A DNA stretch of 9,062 bases from the NCBI GenBank assembly GCA_027017505.1, contig JALUQR010000167.1:1-9062 (forward strand), written 5' to 3'. The stretch's first letter is position 1. Each line of letters opens with the position of its first letter. A model generated the notes under the pieces. That model ran no database searches and was not told where the DNA came from. It saw only the letters and a program-made list of their open reading frames with translations. The DNA is from a bacterium (GTDB taxonomy: Bacteria; Desulfobacterota; GWC2-55-46; DRQE01). The translations under genes and the position numbers were made by a program. Positions 6,652-9,062 of this stretch are shown piece by piece.

Positions 6652-7308
6652 ATGACACCTCAAGGCAATACCCTTTTATGGGAGATGGTATGGGGAGCAG
6701 GGCCTGTGGTAAAGCTGGTTCTGCTGATTCTTCTTGTAATGTCTGTTGTTACATGGGCCCTGATACTCTACAAGATAAGCATACTGCGAAGGGCTGAAAG
6801 GGAAAGCTCCTCTTTTTACAACCTCTTTGTAAAGAGCCAGGAGCCAGAGCAGATGCTCCATGTGGCAAGGACATATGAGTTCACACCCTTCAGCCGTCTT
6901 ATAAAGGATGTACACACCGCCATGCAATCATCCATAACAGGTGCTGGTCTCAACAGGGTGATACAGAAGAGGATAGAGAGCGAGCGTGTGTGGTTTGAAA
7001 AGTCCATACAGTTTCTTGCAACAACCGCAAACACCGCACCATTTATAGGGCTGTTTGGCACGGTGTGGGGTATAATGAACACCTTCCGTTCCATAGGGCT
7101 TAAGGGAACGGCAAACCTTGCGGTTGTCGCCCCTGGAATAGCAGAGGCACTTGTGGCAACCGCCATGGGGCTTTTTGCAGCAATACCCGCAGTAATAGGG
7201 TACAATCACCTGACCTCCCGCATCGAGAGACTTCTGCAGGCAACAGAGAGCTTCTCTGTAGACCTTCTCCTTAAACTCGGCGAAACAAGGAAACAGGGAG
7301 AACAGTAA
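6652..7308 (+). CDS. tolQ: TolQ/ExbB-family proton channel subunit
   Basis: An inner-membrane protein of the MotA/TolQ/ExbB family that, with TolR, turns proton flow into mechanical force for the Tol-Pal system. At 218 residues it is slightly shorter than E. coli TolQ. Helix 1 is at about 18-40, followed by a cytoplasmic domain with a charged amphipathic stretch, helix 2 at about 121-143 containing the signature FIGLFGTVWGI, and helix 3 at about 157-183 with PGIAEALVATAMGLFAAIPA. Thr residues in helices 2 and 3 (for example T137 and T170) are in the places of the channel-lining Thr of the family. The start has AAGGAG at 6635-6640. The gene ends two bases before tolR, and tolA- and tolB-like genes follow, so TolQ is preferred over ExbB of a TonB system. 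Confidence 0.92.
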   Translation: MTPQGNTLLWEMVWGAGPVVKLVLLILLVMSVVTWALILYKISILRRAERESSSFYNLFVKSQEPEQMLHVARTYEFTPFSRLIKDVHTAMQSSITGAGLNRVIQKRIESERVWFEKSIQFLATTANTAPFIGLFGTVWGIMNTFRSIGLKGTANLAVVAPGIAEALVATAMGLFAAIPAVIGYNHLTSRIERLLQATESFSVDLLLKLGETRKQGEQ

Positions 7309-7310
7309 AT

Positions 7311-7709
7311 ATGCGACGCAGGAGTCTGCTGTCAGACATAAATGTAACACCCCTTGTGGATGTAATGCTGGTGCTTCTGGTTATATTCATAGTAACCGCA
7401 CCTCTTCTTGAAACAGGCATAGATGTAAACCTTCCAGAGGTTGAAACATCCACCCTCACCACACCAAAGGAGCCGGTGATAGTGTCCATAGACAGAAAGG
7501 GCAGAATATTCATAAACAGAAAACAGGTAAAGGACGCAGAGTTCAGGCAGACCCTCAAGACCGTCTACAGAAAAAAGGGCGCAAGGATGGTCTACCTGAG
7601 GGCAGACAAAAGGGTATCCTATGGCAGGGTTGCCCAGGTTATGGGTGCAATACGGAATGCAGGCATAGAAAAGATAGGGATGGTGACCGAACCTGTCAGT
7701 AAAAGATAA
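7311..7709 (+). CDS. tolR: TolR/ExbD-family proton channel subunit
   Basis: A 132-residue single-pass inner-membrane protein that works with TolQ as the proton-driven motor. After a short basic start comes the family motif DINVTPLVDVMLVLLVIF, with the single membrane helix at about 14-32. D17 is the conserved Asp that is protonated in the channel (equivalent to Asp23 of E. coli TolR by position in the motif). The rest (about 40-132) is the periplasmic ExbD/TolR domain, with the typical block VYLRADKRVSYGRVAQVMGAIRNAG. The start is two bases after the tolQ stop, with a GGGAG-type RBS inside the end of tolQ, so the two are almost certainly coupled. Order and neighbours favour TolR over ExbD. 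Confidence 0.92.
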   Translation: MRRRSLLSDINVTPLVDVMLVLLVIFIVTAPLLETGIDVNLPEVETSTLTTPKEPVIVSIDRKGRIFINRKQVKDAEFRQTLKTVYRKKGARMVYLRADKRVSYGRVAQVMGAIRNAGIEKIGMVTEPVSKR

Positions 7710-7776
7710 CAAGAAAAACCCCACAGAGGGCATCTTCTACTCCCACCTGTGGCAGGAAGACCCCAGATTTAAAAAG

Positions 7777-8622
7777 ATGCTCGCCATCTCCACTGTCCTG
7801 CATGTGGTATTCCTTTTAGCCCTGTTCATTGTAAAGACAGAACCAAAAAGGGTATTCCTACCTCCCACATACACCACCGTTGAGCTGGTCTCTCCACCCG
7901 CAGGGGTGGAAAGGACTGTAAGAAAAAAGGTGGTAAAAAAGAGGCCTGTTAAAAAACAGGTAAAAAAGGCAGTAAAAAAGCCTCCAGAGAAGGCGGTAAA
8001 GAAACCCGTGGTACTGCCAAAGAAGGTGAAAAAAAAGCCCACAAAAACAGCAAAGAAAAAACCACAGGCTGAAAAGACCCCTGTAAAAAAACAGCCCGTG
8101 GTGGATGAAACCCTGGTGGTTGAAAAGAGAATAAGGGCCATAGAGGAACGGGTAAAGGAAAGAGAGGCCCAGGAGGCACTCGAGGAGACCATACAGATGC
8201 TTGAAAGAAAGCGCATGCTTCGGGAAGAACAGAGAAAGAGGGAGCTTGAAGAGATAAGGGCACAGCTTGAAAGCTTCAGTCGCATAGTCATAAGGGAGAG
8301 GAGCCCGCAGAAAGGCCCACAGGTATCCAAAACCTTTGAACTGGAGCTCATGGAGTATTACAATACAATAGCAGGCCTTATCCACTCAAACTGGGTCTAC
8401 CCGGAGGTGGAGGAGAACAACCCCGAGGTGATACTCTCCATAACCATTGGAAAGGACGGTAGAGTTCTTCACATAGAGGTGGAGAAAAGCTCCAGGGATG
8501 CACTCTTTGATAGCTCTGCAATAAGGGCTGTAAGGAAGTCCGCACCATTTCCAAAACTGCCTCCACAGCTGGGAGACACCCTTGAGGTGGGCATAAGGTT
8601 CTGCCTTAAAGAATGCGTGTAA
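7777..8622 (+). CDS. tolA: TolA/TonB-family energy-transducing arm
   Basis: An inner-membrane anchored protein that spans the periplasm and transfers force from TolQR to outer-membrane partners. Its 281 residues show one membrane helix (about 3-19), a Lys/Pro-rich low-complexity extended region (about 46-108), a highly charged predicted coiled coil (about 112-170), and a TonB/TolA C-terminal domain (about 186-281), including IHSNWVYPEV, SITIGKDGRVLHIEV and SSAIRAVRKSAPFPKLP. Two Cys (276 and 280) sit at the very C-terminus. The C-terminal domain is TonB-like in sequence; the name TolA rests mainly on the tolQR and tolB neighbours. The ATG at 7777 is the first usual start in frame but has only a weak, distant RBS, and about 30 open, protein-like codons precede it without ATG, GTG or TTG, so the true N-terminus is uncertain. 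Confidence 0.85.
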   Translation: MLAISTVLHVVFLLALFIVKTEPKRVFLPPTYTTVELVSPPAGVERTVRKKVVKKRPVKKQVKKAVKKPPEKAVKKPVVLPKKVKKKPTKTAKKKPQAEKTPVKKQPVVDETLVVEKRIRAIEERVKEREAQEALEETIQMLERKRMLREEQRKRELEEIRAQLESFSRIVIRERSPQKGPQVSKTFELELMEYYNTIAGLIHSNWVYPEVEENNPEVILSITIGKDGRVLHIEVEKSSRDALFDSSAIRAVRKSAPFPKLPPQLGDTLEVGIRFCLKECV

Positions 8623-8654
8623 AAAAAACACATTATGGAGGGAACACAGAAGAG

Positions 8655-9062
8655 ATGACACTGAGAGCACTCACCGCTGTAGTGATACTGTTTCTTGTAA
8701 CATCTCCACCGAGGGCATACTCCAAGGTGTATATAGACATATCCTCTCCCTCTGCAAGGAAGGTGCCCCTTGCCATAGTGGAGCTTGTAGCCCTTGAGGA
8801 TGGTGGAAAAAGAAGGCCAGAGTTCTCCTCCATAAAGAAGGAGATAGAGGAGACCCTTACCGCTGACCTTGAGTTTTCAGGCTTTTTCGAGCTCATAGAC
8901 ACCTCGTACCATCCAGAGGGTGCAACCCTTGAGGGTCTTCACTCAGAGAACATACCCTTTTCCCTGTGGCGTGCAACAGGAACAGAGCTCATCGTGAAGG
9001 GAGGGCTCAAGGTAAAGGAGGATGTGATAGTTGCGGAGTTTCGCCTGTTTGATGCCCTTGAT
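8655..9062 (+). CDS. tolB: TolB, N-terminal part (cut by right window edge)
   Basis: The first 136 codons of the periplasmic TolB protein, which interacts with Pal and, through its N-terminus, with the Tol machinery. Residues 1-23 look like a Sec signal peptide (basic MTLR, hydrophobic 5-16, possible cleavage near AYS). The mature part starts with VYIDISSPSARKVPLAI and contains DLEFSGFFELID, both typical of the TolB N-terminal domain. The beta-propeller domain expected in the rest of the roughly 420-residue protein lies outside the window. The start follows tolA by 32 bases and has GGAGGGA at 8637-8643, eleven bases upstream. A slightly earlier ATG at 8635 meets a stop after seven codons and is not used. 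A pal gene would be expected further right. Confidence 0.92.
   Translation, partial: MTLRALTAVVILFLVTSPPRAYSKVYIDISSPSARKVPLAIVELVALEDGGKRRPEFSSIKKEIEETLTADLEFSGFFELIDTSYHPEGATLEGLHSENIPFSLWRATGTELIVKGGLKVKEDVIVAEFRLFDALD

Noticed and set aside
7918..8100. Repeated GTAAAAAAG-like units that could look like a tandem DNA repeat
   Set aside because: The repeats follow Lys-Lys-Pro/Val codons of the TolA extended region and are explained by protein low complexity.
7737..8351. A 204-codon minus-strand frame rich in Phe and Ser opposite tolA
   Set aside because: It is the mirror of the Lys-rich AAG/AAA codons of tolA; no RBS or family features.
8635..8658. Tiny open frame starting at the ATG just before tolB
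   Set aside because: It has seven codons before a stop and its first bases serve as the tolB ribosome binding site.

Overview
The window looks like chromosomal DNA from a diderm (Gram-negative-type) bacterium. It carries a cytoplasm-facing membrane nitrate reductase (NarGH) locus on the minus strand and, divergently on the plus strand, the start of a Tol (outer-membrane maintenance) operon. Codon choice is alike on both strands: ATA is common for Ile and AGG/AGA for Arg, with strong AGGAGG-type ribosome binding sites. That pattern, plus a cytochrome b561/cytochrome c pair next to narGH, would suit a lineage such as Nitrospirota or a deltaproteobacterial-type anaerobe, but the taxonomic guess is weak. 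I see no insertion sequences, tRNAs, rRNAs or CRISPR arrays.

Minus strand, in transcription order: a four-helix b561-type cytochrome b (6466-5741); a 241-base regulatory gap (5740-5500); a tail-anchored mono-heme cytochrome c (5499-4906); narG (4937-1209), whose start overlaps the cytochrome c gene by 32 bases; and narH (1209 to beyond base 1), joined to narG by a TAATG overlap. NarG has the His/Cys3 ligands of its N-terminal [4Fe-4S] cluster and the Asp molybdenum ligand of true NarG. NarH has fifteen ligand Cys plus the Trp that marks its [3Fe-4S] site. narJ and narI would be expected past the left edge but cannot be seen.

The most interesting non-coding structure lies between cytochrome b and cytochrome c. 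It holds a minus-strand promoter with both consensus hexamers (TTGACA, 18-base spacer, TATAAT). A perfect 6-4-6 palindrome of CRP/FNR-like architecture sits in the spacer and overlaps the -10 element. A leader of about 125 bases follows, containing a small hairpin and then a strong intrinsic-terminator-like hairpin with a U-tract, ending only 18 bases before the cytochrome c start codon. This suggests that cytochrome c-narGH expression is controlled both at initiation, by repression, and by attenuation.

Plus strand: a candidate promoter, then tolQ (6652-7308), tolR (7311-7709), a tolA/TonB-like gene (7777-8622) and the 5' part of tolB (8655 to the right edge). These encode the proton-driven inner-membrane motor, its periplasm-spanning arm and the periplasmic TolB partner. 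The two transcription units share only the divergent intergenic region (6467-6651); nothing suggests they work together. I do not see a wholly new system. The regulatory leader and the b/c cytochrome module in front of narGH are the parts most worth a second look.
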